Shown here piece by piece: positions 1 through 12,514 of a DNA stretch of 64,000 nucleotides. The notes below the pieces were generated by a model, which saw only the letters and a program-made list of their open reading frames with translations, made no database searches and was not told where the DNA came from. Source of the DNA: Plantago ovata (lineage: Eukaryota > Streptophyta > Magnoliopsida > Lamiales > Plantaginaceae). How positions within the stretch are numbered: the stretch's first letter is position 1; each line of letters opens with the position of its first letter. The stretch lies in assembly GCA_028274465.1 (NCBI GenBank), contig CM051455.1, positions 128,375,462-128,439,461 of the forward strand. Reading direction: 5' to 3'. Both the position numbers and the translations under genes were made by a program.

Positions 1-806
1 TCCATCTTGCTTATCACTATAGCCATATACAAATGACCAGTTCCACCTGACATTCATTGGTTAATGTTATCTGTAGCTAGCTGTGCGCCTGTACTTGAAG
101 AATGTTTCACTAGCAAATTGATTTGGCAGGTACTAAATGGTTTTTAATGTGATTCCATTTCATGAAACTGCTAAACTGTTGTCAAAACTAATAAACAAGA
201 TGTAGTACAGATGTTGGATTTGATCATAAAACCATTTTCTGGTCTGGAATTATTCTCCGAAGCTCTCCTGATTTGCTTTTGTCTGTATCACCTGTCTCTT
301 TACCATAATACCAGACAGTTAAATAGTTAAGTTCTATGACTGCTGTTATTTCTTGTGCATGCTGTTGCTTTTAGCAACCAGGTTCTTGATAATGTAGATC
401 ATCTGATCACACACACGAGCGAAAAAAAAGAAAAAGACATTTCAAGATAGCAGGATTGTCTTCTTTTCCTCAATATATATCGTAAAATTGTTCTAAGTTT
501 TACTGTAGCTTCTTCCAGCATTAAGAAAGTTCATTCAACAATGGTGGTTGCATAACTTTTAGTAGATGATATTATAGAGTACCATAATGGCTTACAAAAG
601 TGCTATTCTATAGATAAGGCCGCATGAGGCCTTTATCACTTAGAAGCTGGTGAAAAATCCAACTAGATATTCGAACATCAGTGAAGGATTCTCTCTTAGA
701 GTTTGTTATAGAATCTATGGATCTGCTAAATCGGAAACTATATCACTTCCGTCTGATAGAGGATACCACGTACAATGCTGAACTTCTGTCTCGGAGTTGA
801 AAGAAC
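1..806. other. AT-rich flank downstream of the ERF gene
   Basis: No reading frame or RNA gene is recognisable here. The right part, next to the ERF stop codon, probably holds the 3' untranslated region of that minus-strand gene, but no polyadenylation site can be fixed by eye. Confidence 0.4.
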
Positions 807-1670
807 TTAACTTGGACAAAACATTTGGCAGAGAGTTGGAATATCCCATAAAGGATCAGTGTTGTCGGTGATGTTATCCCAGTACTCGCTTATACCATTC
901 ATTGCGTAAAGTGATGCTGATATCTGCCTCTCGACCTTCATACGTTCAAAATCTGGAAACTGTGTGCTCCCTTCGTTTGCCACGTCTTCAACTTTCTTTG
1001 GAATATAAAAGTCACCAGGTTGTTGAAGAGCAGTCTTGTTCAACTCCAAAGCATGAGCTAAAGTTTGATGATATTGAGTGAAGTGGTGGGAAGGAAGATC
1101 ATATGATTGGTTTGCATTCATGAAAGAGCTAAAATCCGGTCTATATACATCCTCGAAACGTGGTGGAATGGAGACATTAGGCAGAGAACTAACTATCTTG
1201 TCACTGCGGAAAATTGCACTGGGCGTATTCTTGGAGGTACCTACATTAGGAAACGTATCGGCACTCACATTAGCTCCTTGGTCGGTACATTTTTGAGTGG
1301 TTGTGGGAGTGGTGGAAGAGAGGTTCGGAGGGTTGGATTTGTTGAGGTTTCGTTTCTGGTTGAGAAGGTTCCGGATTTTCAATGACAGAGCTGGGTTGCA
1401 AGGCATGTTATTCAAGAAGTTGGTTCGCGTGTTTGATCCACGTAGAAGGCACGCTGCTTCGTCGTAAGCTTGAGCAGCCTCTTCAGCCGTGTCGAACGTC
1501 CCCAGCCACATTCTGATCTTCTGAGTAGTGTTCTTGATTTCTGCGACCCATTTCCCAGAAGGCCTTTGCCTCACACCAACAAACTTGTTCTTGTTAGTGC
1601 TTCTGATTGCTCTTGATCTGTATGTGCTGTGATTGTTATTGTTGTTGCTGCCATGGAAGTGAAGTTCCAT
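807..1670 (-). CDS. AP2/ERF transcription factor, RAP2-11/ERN type
   Basis: A single-exon gene for a 287-residue nuclear transcription factor. One AP2/ERF DNA-binding domain lies at about residues 30-85. It starts [18 protein letters not shown] and carries the [19 protein letters not shown] segment with the WLG and AYD signatures; family members bind GCC-box-like elements. The domain and the following TRTNF segment resemble RAP2-11 of Arabidopsis (linked to low-potassium responses) and the legume ERN nodulation factors; this is recalled family similarity. An Asn-rich tract lies near residues 9-13. The C-terminal two thirds is low complexity and ends in an acidic/aromatic stretch ([16 protein letters not shown]) that could activate transcription (inference). 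The first ATG is used because the ERF domain follows closely and a TATA-like box lies about 100 bp upstream. It is 2.5 kb downstream of the importin gene on the same strand. Confidence 0.9.
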   Translation of the reverse strand: MELHFHGSNNNNNHSTYRSRAIRSTNKNKFVGVRQRPSGKWVAEIKNTTQKIRMWLGTFDTAEEAAQAYDEAACLLRGSNTRTNFLNNMPCNPALSLKIRNLLNQKRNLNKSNPPNLSSTTPTTTQKCTDQGANVSADTFPNVGTSKNTPSAIFRSDKIVSSLPNVSIPPRFEDVYRPDFSSFMNANQSYDLPSHHFTQYHQTLAHALELNKTALQQPGDFYIPKKVEDVANEGSTQFPDFERMKVERQISASLYAMNGISEYWDNITDNTDPLWDIPTLCQMFCPS

Positions 1671-1768
1671 CTTTCTTCTTTTTATTTTGCTTTTTTGGTG
1701 TTTTTAAGGTTGTGGGATTCGTAAGAGAGAAGAGTCTTGACTTACACCAACTGGAGATGATAAGGTTG

Positions 1769-1776
1769 TTTTTATA
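1769..1776 (-). promoter_or_regulatory. TATA-like box of the ERF gene
   Basis: Read on the minus strand this is TATAAAAA, about 100 bp upstream of the ERF start codon, a usual distance for a plant core promoter. It is placed by position and motif only. Confidence 0.5.
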
Positions 1777-1856
1777 GAAGGTTTGGGCATGTCTTATGTA
1801 GTTGTCCCTTGTATCAATTGAATTTGGTATCATGCTCATATTTGACTGATTTTTCA

Positions 1857-4198
1857 AAGCTTAGTGGAGACTATGTAATGTGTATTGTTATTATTATTGT
1901 AAGTCGAAAGCATGACCACAAATGTTTATTTGTATATGCTTGTTTTGATGCTTCTCTTATTGATAAGGCATGCCTAATCCCATCTTACATATTGCTCAAC
2001 ACGTTCTTTGCCATTTTTCTCCAATTTTTTTGGCATGCTTTGGCCCTGTATTTTTACAAAGGATGGTTTGAATTTGGACTACAAAAGAAACAAATACTAG
2101 TAGACATCTGTCTTCTTTGAATTATAGAGTGACAAAATATTCACTACATAGACCAATAAACCCCTGATTGTACTATTTTTTTCATTTTTTTTTTTTTTAA
2201 ATTGTTAAGGTATCCATTACGTGTCACTTATCTACTCAAGTAATATTAGACCCTTTTGATGGTAACTCTACCAACAACGTTAATTTATATCAACAAACTC
2301 CCTTTAAATACATTATAATTAAGTGAACTACTCCTAAGTCCGAACATGTAAGAGGAGGTTGCAGGCAAATGAGTCATGTCACAATTAGTAGGACCAAATA
2401 TGTCACAATTGTAGATGAGTTTCCTTGAGAAAATAAGTAGGACAACATGACATGGGAGCCATTTTTCCATTGTAGAACAAAGGATGACGCAGATAAACTA
2501 ATACTAATCCACAAGGTTGATAAAATGAAGTCAAACGCTGTCCAGAAGAAGACAATAGATACCTTTTTAGCCAGGTTTGGTAAGCACAGTAATCCTTTTA
2601 TATTTTCCCTTAGTCAACTCACTGAGTAGCAATCACGATGGCCTGCTTAACTAGTTTATCTTTTCTGTTTCTTCTAATAGTTTTGACATCCTCTAAGCCT
2701 GCCATTTGGCTAACTACTACTAATTTCCTCTTGTTTTATCTCACATTCTTTCTGGATACAAACATTTTCTTCAACGTTTATAGGATACTTAAGCGTAAGT
2801 TTAATGATAGATACTAGTCCAAGTTATCATATGTCAAAGTTTCTGAAAACTGTAGTATCATTGAACATGTCACTAAGGTCATAATCTGCTTAACAATATC
2901 GCTTACGGGGTGGGTTCAGGGGATGGAACTGCACTTGGAGGGTGGTAAGGGAAATAAAATGTTGTTGGGCACATTAGGTGGTGATACAGAATCTGGAGAA
3001 GCACGCTGATTATAAGGAGAAGAATCTGTATAACCACAAACTAACAAAATAAGATTGATTAGAACGTGCAACAATGATTGATTGCAAGGTTTAGCCAAGT
3101 TAGTTGTTGGAACAGTTCAACTCCACATGTACTTTGGTCGGGACCTGCAACATTGTAGTAGTATTGTACTGTACGGCAATCATTGAGATTAAATGCATAA
3201 GCAAGCATGCTCGTGCAATTCATATTCCTTAATCCTCAGATTCTAACTATGCTTTTCACCTCAACCCTCTACTACTAACAAGATAAATTTCATTAACTGG
3301 AGAAAATGCTAGATACCAGGTAATAAGCAGCTAGGAGGTTGAGCAAGAAACAATTTCAATACCAACACAGAAACAGAATACTTGAAACTATAATACCAGG
3401 TAAAATGCAGCTCAGCTCAACCCATGCATAAACTTCTGCTGAATCTTTGGTGGAGACATAATTCACATTCACCCAGAAAGATTTTCTGCTAAATAAATAA
3501 AAACGAGGGAATGCTTATGGTCTGTGTGTAACTGTGTATGGATTGAAGCAGTATTCAACAAGAACCTTCTAAAAGAGGATAACATTACAAGATCACACTG
3601 TCACACATGAGCCAACGATTGCACTTCTGGAATCAGGATAGATCGTTAACCAGTAACCACAAAGAATTCAAGCCAATAAGGATACAGACATGATAACAGT
3701 AATTGCAGGGAAAGATGGGAAAGACGAAATTTCATCACCAAGTAATTCTCTCTCATAAAATATGGTATGTTCCACACAGAATCGAGAAAAACTTTCAAAA
3801 CAAGTAACCATGTATAATATCTTGTAACAAGCTGTGGTTTTACACACAATATGATGGGAACAAAAATGAGACAGGAATTACCACCTTGGCAATCCTGAAA
3901 TATCACAATTGACCGGACCGGACCAAAAGAAGAAAAAAAAAACTCAAATAACAATCTGGCCCATCCCTGGGCTCAGCTGAACCACCCTCCCTGCTTCATT
4001 TTGGCTTGTATTATACACATCTATGAAATAGTGTACATTTGCACCAGAGAGACGGTCACAGTTGACCAAAAACCAACAACAGATTCATGCACCATGTATG
4101 CGTACGAATGCAGTCGACCCTATCTGAAAGAATTGAGGAACAAATATATGACTGGCACAAATGATCTCCACACATTCACCTTTCTCTGGCATGGAAAC
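1857..4198. other. Intergenic region between ERF and importin genes
   Basis: AT-rich sequence without a supported gene. The left side is the distal promoter of the ERF gene and the right side should include the 3' untranslated region of the importin gene. Short open frames here show no domain or codon pattern that I trust. Confidence 0.4.
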
Positions 4199-7100
4199 CT
4201 ATGCTGACAGAATTGATTGCAATGTCAGCTGCTGCTGAGGTTGCAAGGATGACCAGGTGGATGCGAGTGTATCCGGAGGTAGCGTCTGCTGTAGCTGCCT
4301 CAATAAGTTAACCATTCGACTGGCAGTTTGCTCAGTAGCAAGATCATTGCCTGCACATAGAACCTGAAATGGAAGAACTTCAGTAATGCTAGATACAGTC
4401 CCAGGCTAATGCTTTAATAGATAATTAGTCCAAAAAAGAAAATTTTCATATATGGCTTCTAGTGCCTGTAGCACCCTCAATCTCCAAATTGACTTACTAG
4501 GAGACTATGTTACAATGCAAAGCACCCAGTAGTTTGAAATATATACAAGTATATCGATTGTATATTGGACGAGCATATGGTTCATGGTTCAGAAATGGGT
4601 AATTGTCTCACTAACCTCAGCAAATACATGAACAATCTTGGGGAGATACTGATTGTTGGGGCCCAAAACTTCTCTATCCGACCTGAAGCAGAAGGTACAG
4701 GTTAATAAAAACTAATGATCCAAAAACAAATGTGACAAGAAGGCTGTCTTAGATGGGTTAATGCATCACCTCTCGACCATTGAGCAGAGCTGATCATGCA
4801 CTGCTTTTGCTTCAATCAAATCACCCTTTAGTGGCAAGCAACCCAACCAGGCAGGAACCACCTGTAAAGAAGTTCTGTAAGAAGTTTTCTAGAATTGCAT
4901 AGGATGTGGGGTTCGCAGGGTGTGGGAAGAAAAAACTATAGGCCACAGAGGCCCAGACCAATTTTCCTTCGAGTAAGCAACTATGGTCTTCACCAGACAG
5001 TATCATATATTTAGTTCGATTCAAAGTTCAAACTTATTGTAACTAATACTAGCAGATTCAGGTATAAATAATAAGAATAACTGTTAATCAAGAGCAGAAC
5101 TTGTACCTGAGCAGAATCAATGCTGTCACGGTGAAACTGACATATCTTTCCGAGAGCTGAAACAGCATTATCATATGCCATCAAATTGTCTGACTGCTTG
5201 GCATTGGGATGCCCGATGACCACATTGAGCCTTGAAAGAGCCTCTGAACAAAGCAAATAAATGAGGACAACTGAAGTGTTATATTTAATTTCGTTTTAAC
5301 AGCAGATGAGCAACCCCATCTTACCTCCAACTAGTGGTTTAAACACAGAACCGCCATATTCTGCACATACCCCAAGCCCATAAACAGCAGCCTGATAAAA
5401 AATGAGGGAGTTCAGATATAATCAAGCTACATGCTTAAATATTAGGTAAAGATGTTGCTGGCAGATTTCTACATACCTGTCGAACATCAGGGTTTTCATC
5501 GTTGCATGCCTCCAGTAGAAAAGGAAGATATGTATCATAATACCTGGTTTGCATCAAGAAAATTCTATTAGAATGCAAGATCACTAACCAAACTCCAATC
5601 AAAATTTTGGTACAATCACCCACGTCAATGCTGCTTCACGGCATTGCTCAGCAACATCATCAAAGATACAGATAGCAATTCTTCTCTCCTCAGCTGTCTT
5701 ATCCTTTCCCTGAAAATAAATATCCATAATTATGCAGATGCAAAGAATGCTTGACAAAGATCAACATTGCATTCAGGTATTGACCTCTTCCAACCAAACC
5801 ATAGCCTAATAAATGTAAAACTTACCCACATAGGCATTAAATATGATGACAGTTGATCAAAGAAAGGCAAAAATGAAGCCTTAAATGTTTTGATCAAAGT
5901 CCCCAACACCTCACCAACCTGAACCATGAAAAGAAGAAACAATCAAATCAAAACACAATCGAATAGCTAAAATTGACATTGCATATAATCCATTAAAATC
6001 TTAGAAATAAATTTATGCTAAACTAACTTGGTCGAAAACTTCTTCTTCTTGCTCATTCTCCTCTTTAAGCAATTCTCCCTCCTCAGCATCAAAATCTTCA
6101 GCTTTGGCTCTCTCAGCTCGCTCAGTCTTTCTGCTAGAGCTAGCTGTGATCACCTGTTTGATCTCATCCACAATGCTTCTGACCTGATTCTCATCTAGAA
6201 TTGGTCCAGCAATCTGAAAGGAAAGAAGAGACGCCCAACAATGAATTGAGTGCCAGATGGAAGATCCAAAGTCAATGTACACTGGTAAAAAAATTAATCA
6301 ACCGAAGGCTGACTACCGGGTTTATCGAAAAGAATAATATTACTAATTTACACTCTGGCCTGCTGAAAAGCAGATAAGTAGTAGAACAGTACTTCAAATT
6401 GCACAAGCTGAGTCAATTCCATAAAAACATTTGCTAGGGCATACATCGAGCTAAAGTGATTTACAGGCACAATATTCAAGAAGTTAATTTACTATAGACA
6501 AACCAATTATCCATACAAGACGCCAACACAATAATAATTAACAATCTCAGAATATCACCAAGGGTCCTTTTAAATCCAAAATGGCACTTCATCCACACAG
6601 ATTTATACATAATACAGAACACCTTTTTTGGGGGACTCAAATATCAGAATTAACTATATTGACTAGTGTCTTTCTGCCTTTTGACCCATTGTCTTGGGGC
6701 TCCAAAACGTAAGTAGGTAGGGAAAGCATATTACACAAGCTCTTCAAAAGCAGAATTGCCGATAAATGAACTCAGTGCCCATGCAAATATCTTAACAATA
6801 CACTGTTATGAAGGGCAAAATAATTGCTTAATGGCATACCTGTATACATTCATTCAGGGCATCCAACATGTTTGCACATATCTCCGTATCTGGCTCCTGA
6901 AACATCCATAACAGCTCAGATATTAACAACCTACATAATTATGCAGTGAGCCAAGCAAACAAATAATTATGACCACCTTATGTAAAGCTTCCACCAGAGC
7001 AGGAACTATATAGTCAGATAACTGCTTAACATATGTCTCATTGCGGCCTTGAGCAATCCCTTTTTCCACAGCCAACTTTGCAGACCGTAATAGTTCCGGC

Positions 7101-10100
7101 ATTGCTATGGAAACAATGAATTATCCAGGAGAATGTGTCAGCAATGTTCCACACAAAGAAGAAAAAGAATATAGGCCAAAGCAATTTACCAGCAACAGAA
7201 GCTTTCCTGACTTCTTCATGGAAATAGAATTTCAAGAGGGGTACCAAAGTAGGGGCCACCTACAGCACCATAACAAACCAGAAATCCTTTAGCTCCGTTA
7301 CAAAGCCATCAATAGGCATATATACACAACCAATCCATCTGTATCATACCTGATCAATCCACGGATAGAAACCTTCCTTCAGCTCATCAGCATAGCAACA
7401 CAGCATGTTACATGCTGTTGCCTTCTCCTCTAAGACGCTGGTTTTAATCCCAATTCTCTTATCGCCAAGGGTGATGGTTTCCATGCTGCAATATAAAAAA
7501 ACATTATAATAAAAGTGACACCCAATTTTATTCTTTTTTTTTACATGTATAGAACTATACACGAGAAGCAGAGAATTGTTAGCTGAAACGAAGTGTGTAA
7601 TTGTATATCTTCTTATGCTAGATAACATATTCAGAAAGTATATTAAAGGAAATCATGCATAATGGGTTGGAAAGTGCGATAAAAACTTCCATTTATGATT
7701 TAGGAAGTTTGTACAAGACGCAAAAATGGAAAGCTATGAAGTTGCTAAAGAACAGGGGATTGTAATTGCTGAGATGACTTATTGTCCATATTGAAAAACA
7801 CTATTAAAAATGTAGTAAAACACAAGTTCAGTTAGTATATTTAATATAGGGTATAATAAACTAAGTTTGATTTGATGAAAACTGTTAATCAAAAAAAAAA
7901 AGTCAAGTAGGAAGAGTGGATATTTTCCTAAACAGAATGAACAAGATACTGCACTTCATCAAAAAAAATTAGGAACAAAAAAAAAACAGCCAAGCTGTAC
8001 TAGAATCTATAGTATGCTTGACCTTAACAAGTAATATCAAGTTATCAGCATCCAGAACAATGGTAAATGAAGGGTAAACAGACCTGTCATCATCTTCATC
8101 AATCTCATTGTCGGAATCGGCAGATGAAATGGTCACATCCGGCTTTAACTGTGCAGACTGAAGCAAAGGGGGCATAACTACACTCATGTAAGGAAGGAAA
8201 TCCTGCCCTAGGCACTTGCAAAGTCTGGCCCATGCCTAGAATAGAACAGAAATATAAAGTTAGAACTCAGATACTTTGACATTCAAACTCATAAAAATGT
8301 TTCTGCTGCTTCCAGATAATATAGCATACTTGTAGCATGTAACTGGTAGTGGGATCATCTGTCTCCATTTGTGATCCTTGCAATGACATAAGCACTTCCA
8401 TGACCTGGTAAGAGACGAGAGAATTTAACATAATGATATCCAACCAGAATTAATCGGTGATATAACAAGAGCCCGTTGTCAATCATAGGGGTCAAGAGAT
8501 GCAGAACAGAAAGCAATGAAAAGCAAGTACAACTAATAAGCAAAATGATAGTATTCACCAAGATAACTAGGCTAGGATCTTATGTTTTTTACCTGCTTTG
8601 CGTCGTCCTTGAATTTCTCCTTTCCAACTGCCATTCCAACTAAGCTAATGCACTCCATAGCTTTGGCACGTAGCATACGATTAGACTTGTCTGTTGCATT
8701 TACCAGGATAGCTTTCAAGTATGGCATAACGGCATCATAATATTTCTGGAAGTGCTCCTGAAATAACGACGGACCACCAATTTAGCATACATGCGAAGCA
8801 ACAAAACTTTTGACACATAATATCATTAGGATACCTGAGACGAATCAGCAACGGAAGCTAAAGCAGTCAAGGCACCCTCTTGCACCATTTGTTTGGAGTT
8901 CTGAAATTTACAAGACAAAATTCAATTAGAATCTTTACTCTTGCTGTCAATGTATGGTTTTAATTTGTTTCCCGTGTCTAATTGTACCTGTAAAAGTAGA
9001 AGCAGCTTGTGAACTATCCCATCTAGGTAAGGTGTCAAAATTTCCGGGGTGCAATTTTCACTGAAGTTGAGCACAGCAGAAGCAGCATGTGCCTACATAT
9101 ATGGTAATCAGGTATAATATGAGTTACAGAACACTAAACAGTATCATATAATGGTAATACAGGAGAAGCCATGTTGCAAACTAAAAATTCTTTTGATAAT
9201 TAGCGATAATCCACAAACCTGTACTCGTGGATTTTGGAAATCATCCATTGCCCCAGCTAGCGCTGTCAGCACTTGCTGATGGTACTGAACTTGTAAGTCT
9301 GGGCCCAAGTCAGTTGAAAGCTGACCAATTGCATTAATAGCTGCCCATCTTACACGAGGATGAGGATGTTGGAATGAGTTCAAAACCATGCTCAGAACTT
9401 GTTCCAAATTTTTGGTCATCACCTACAAAAAATCATGGAATAAAATCACCTGACCTTATGTCCCATAAACTCCGGATAATATCCAAAAAAATCACACCAC
9501 AAACATAAGTACTAAATAAAAAATTTGAGGCTCATTAAAGATATAATACTACCAAGATTGGCTAGCCATAAAACAAAGTGACAAATCGAATATTGTATTT
9601 GGCACCCTCACCAAAATTTACATGTTTTTTCTCAACGTTACACTTCGATTAGTAACTTTTTTGGGGGAAAAGAGTAATAACAAGTACATAACTAACTATC
9701 CAACAGCAACACCATATATCTCTTTCAGCCAGTAACATTTGCAAAAATCGAGCAATAAATAAGTGAGAACAAGAGTTCAACAAATTATACCTTCGCGCAA
9801 CCCTCGGCGATTTGAGCAAGGGCAATAAGGGCCGCATGATGCTTCTGCCACTCAGGGGCAGACAGAAAAACCGGCAACTGCTCTGATGCTACTGGAACAA
9901 TAGTTGTCCCTCCAAGAGCTATAGCCAACCTATCCAAACACTCCTGTCCAACACTATAATTACTCGTTTCTCCCGCATCTTCATCCTTGGCCTCAGCACT
10001 ATGCCACGCAGGATCATCCTCAACATCCAACAGCATCTTCATCAAGTTGGCAAAAAGCCTACTAATAAACTGAGGCAACTTCCTCATCATACCAGGCGCT

Positions 10101-11004
10101 CTCTCCCTAGCTTCAGCCAGAGTAATCACAAACTCCACCGCCAAATGCCGCGTACCTTCCTCCAAACTCTCCGCCTCGGCTATCTGCAACATAGCCCCCA
10201 CTACATCCACAATCTGCCTCCTTAAAAACCTCGGTTCCGTCCCTGCCAACTCAATCAACAGCTCCAACGCCTCCTGAGCAGTCGCCTCCTGCCCGAATTA
10301 AGCGACTCGGTCAACGTCCTCATCATTGCAGGCAGCAAGTCCTGAAACCTATCTCGCTCATTCGAACTCGACAAACACTGGATAAAATTAATAACAGCAC
10401 TCAGAGCAGCAATTTTCACATCCGGATTAGTAGAACTATTCAAACAATTCAAAAACACGGAGTGCAAATCAGTGATATAAGGACTCAAAGTCTCCCCTAT
10501 GTACTGAGCCAATTGAGAGAAAATCAAAAACGCCGATTCCTGAAGCTTCGGCGAATTAGACGTCACGCACTGAAACATGAACGGCAAAATCTCCGGCCAC
10601 TGATTCTCCGGCAGCAACGAGGAAGCCAGCTCCGAGATTGTGTCGCAGACCTTCTTAATAATCGATTTCGTCTCCTCGGTTTGGATCGATTGCAGGAGAA
10701 TACTCTTCACCGTAGAACGAGTCGACTCGGCGAGGTGTGGCCAAATGAACGAGTCGTCGTGAGTCAGCTGCTTGCGGAGGAGGATTGCCGCCATGGCGCG
10801 AGCCTCCACGCTGGAGGAGGTGGAGAGGAGATGAGCGAGCTTCAAGGAGAGCGAGTTAGGATCCTTTTGTTTCAGCAAATTGAAGATCGACTCGGCGTGA
10901 GAACGCTGCTCGTTCGCTGAGGACATGAGGTGAGAGATGAGCGTCTCGAACGGCGCTGGGTCCGGGCCGAGAATCGCCGCCAGCTGAGTCGACTCGGCGT
11001 CCAT
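4199..11004 (-). CDS. IMB3: Importin-5/importin-beta3 (20 exons, one frameshift)
   Basis: A karyopherin-beta nuclear import receptor made of HEAT repeats. Exons on the minus strand: 11004-9791, 9422-9219, 9092-8988, 8900-8835, 8757-8593, 8404-8330, 8235-8084, 7485-7350, 7259-7190, 7104-6977, 6896-6840, 6213-6028, 5918-5826, 5709-5624, 5543-5477, 5391-5325, 5243-5107, 4861-4770, 4682-4616 and 4363-4199. All introns are GT-AG and all phases agree. The product would be about 1,110 residues, close to my recollection of the Arabidopsis protein (about 1,116). Recognisable blocks include [20 protein letters not shown], the acidic [13 protein letters not shown] stretch, [20 protein letters not shown] and the acidic [15 protein letters not shown] segment. 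At 10291-10294 one base is missing after LTESLNSG: the frame shifts by one and the expected [17 protein letters not shown] continues in the next frame. Everything downstream is intact, so an assembly error in the G run or a very recent mutation is likely. Confidence 0.93.
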
Positions 11005-11046
11005 GATGATTTTTCACTGAGTCGGGCAGCGGCGAGTTGTGTGGGT

Positions 11047-11056
11047 ATTAGGGTTT
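11047..11056 (-). promoter_or_regulatory. Telo-box in importin 5' region
   Basis: Read on the minus strand this is AAACCCTAAT, 43 bp upstream of the importin start codon. Telo-boxes (AAACCCTAA) are common near transcription starts of plant housekeeping and growth-related genes, which fits an essential import receptor. A T-rich tract (11070-11088 on plus) follows. Confidence 0.5.
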
Positions 11057-11088
11057 TTTGATTTTGTGTTTTTTTTTTTTTTTTTTTC

Positions 11089-12506
11089 CTTCTGCCAAAT
11101 GCTCTATCTACTATCTGTTTGAGTGTCTCTCACACACAGAAAGGCACACACTGGAGGTGTGAGTTTTTGGTGTCATTTTATACTGGTCTGTGGGGGTGAT
11201 TTGGTCATTCAGGGTTAGGAAATTCATGGTGGAATGTACAGTTGGTGATGCGGAATGTACAATGTGGGGAAGCGTGGGAAATGGAGGGAAAATAAAGGGG
11301 GTGGTGTGTGAATTATGATGATGATTGTGGGGCAAAATTAGGGTAGCTGGTTTGATTTTTAGTGGTTTTGTCAGCTGTTTTTGGGTGGCAAAAATTAATT
11401 ATTAATATACTAATGCTTGATTGTTTAGTCCTTTATAATTAAAAACATTTAAAACATAATGATTTTGTGAAAGCAAAGGGGACATATTCACTTAATCATA
11501 TTGTATGAAATGAAAAATGGGTCAAAGGTGTCTTTTGGGGCTGATTTTGATATGGGAAAATAGACTTGTTTCATTCATTTGGATTTTCTAAAAAGTGTAA
11601 TAGGTGAAATTTCATTTCATGACTAATGGTATGCTTTATGAGTCAATATTATAATTGTTATTTATGGACGATACTAATTAATTTGTAAATTCGAAAGGAA
11701 AAAATAGTTTATCTGGTGTAATTCATCCATCTCACTACAAATTTTTCATTTTAAAAACATTGACTTCTTTTTTTTCTGTTTTATGAAGCGGCAAAGCAAG
11801 ATCTCATATTAATCTTAATTCGTACTGAAAAAATAATTTATAAAGTTACTAGTACTTACTCTATTTAATTACAAACTTTCTATTTGGTCAACTGTATACA
11901 TGTTTGACTCATAGATTACACCTCAATTATATTAATAATCTTTTAAAAAAATTAAAAATACAATTAAGTTATGAACTTTAATTATATATTTATTTTTAGA
12001 ACCACTACATCCATATAATTAGGAGTAAGTACTATGGAATAAGATTTTTTTTCTTTTGGTGCTCGAAAATGAATGTGTTCAATTCTTGGCAATTATGATC
12101 TTAGAAATTGCAAATTTGACCCTATATAATAAGAAAAATTATTGTTGGCCTTACTTTTTTTAGACGCATCCTTAAGAAATGGGAAAAAATAAAGTTAATA
12201 CAACAACCATAATCAAATATATGTTTTAATTATTTAGTAACAAAATCATAATTAGCACAAATATTTATTTTATGAGAAAAATTATGCCCGTTTGTTAGAA
12301 TTTTAGCAAGCTAAAAATTGTTTGTCCATTACTTTTCTACCTCAATCAAAGGGGCCCCACACGTCGAAAATATTCGAACGTGTATAATTTACTCAAGTAA
12401 TAGATGCCACTTGAACAACAATTACTAAAATTCTTAATTGGTGAAAGAGTAAATGAAATTCAATGGTTGATGATACATCAGTATGTAATACAAAATGTTG
12501 GTAATG
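11089..12506. other. AT-rich intergenic region upstream of importin
   Basis: Distal promoter and intergenic DNA of the importin gene. No gene, RNA or delimited repeat is visible. It ends at the left target-site duplication of the hAT element. Confidence 0.4.
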
Positions 12507-12514
12507 GGAGGGAT

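Noticed and set aside
807..1670. Naming the ERF gene as a legume nodulation factor (ERN1)
   Set aside because: The domain matches RAP2-11 and ERN alike and the rest of the protein is too diverged; nothing else in the window points to a legume.
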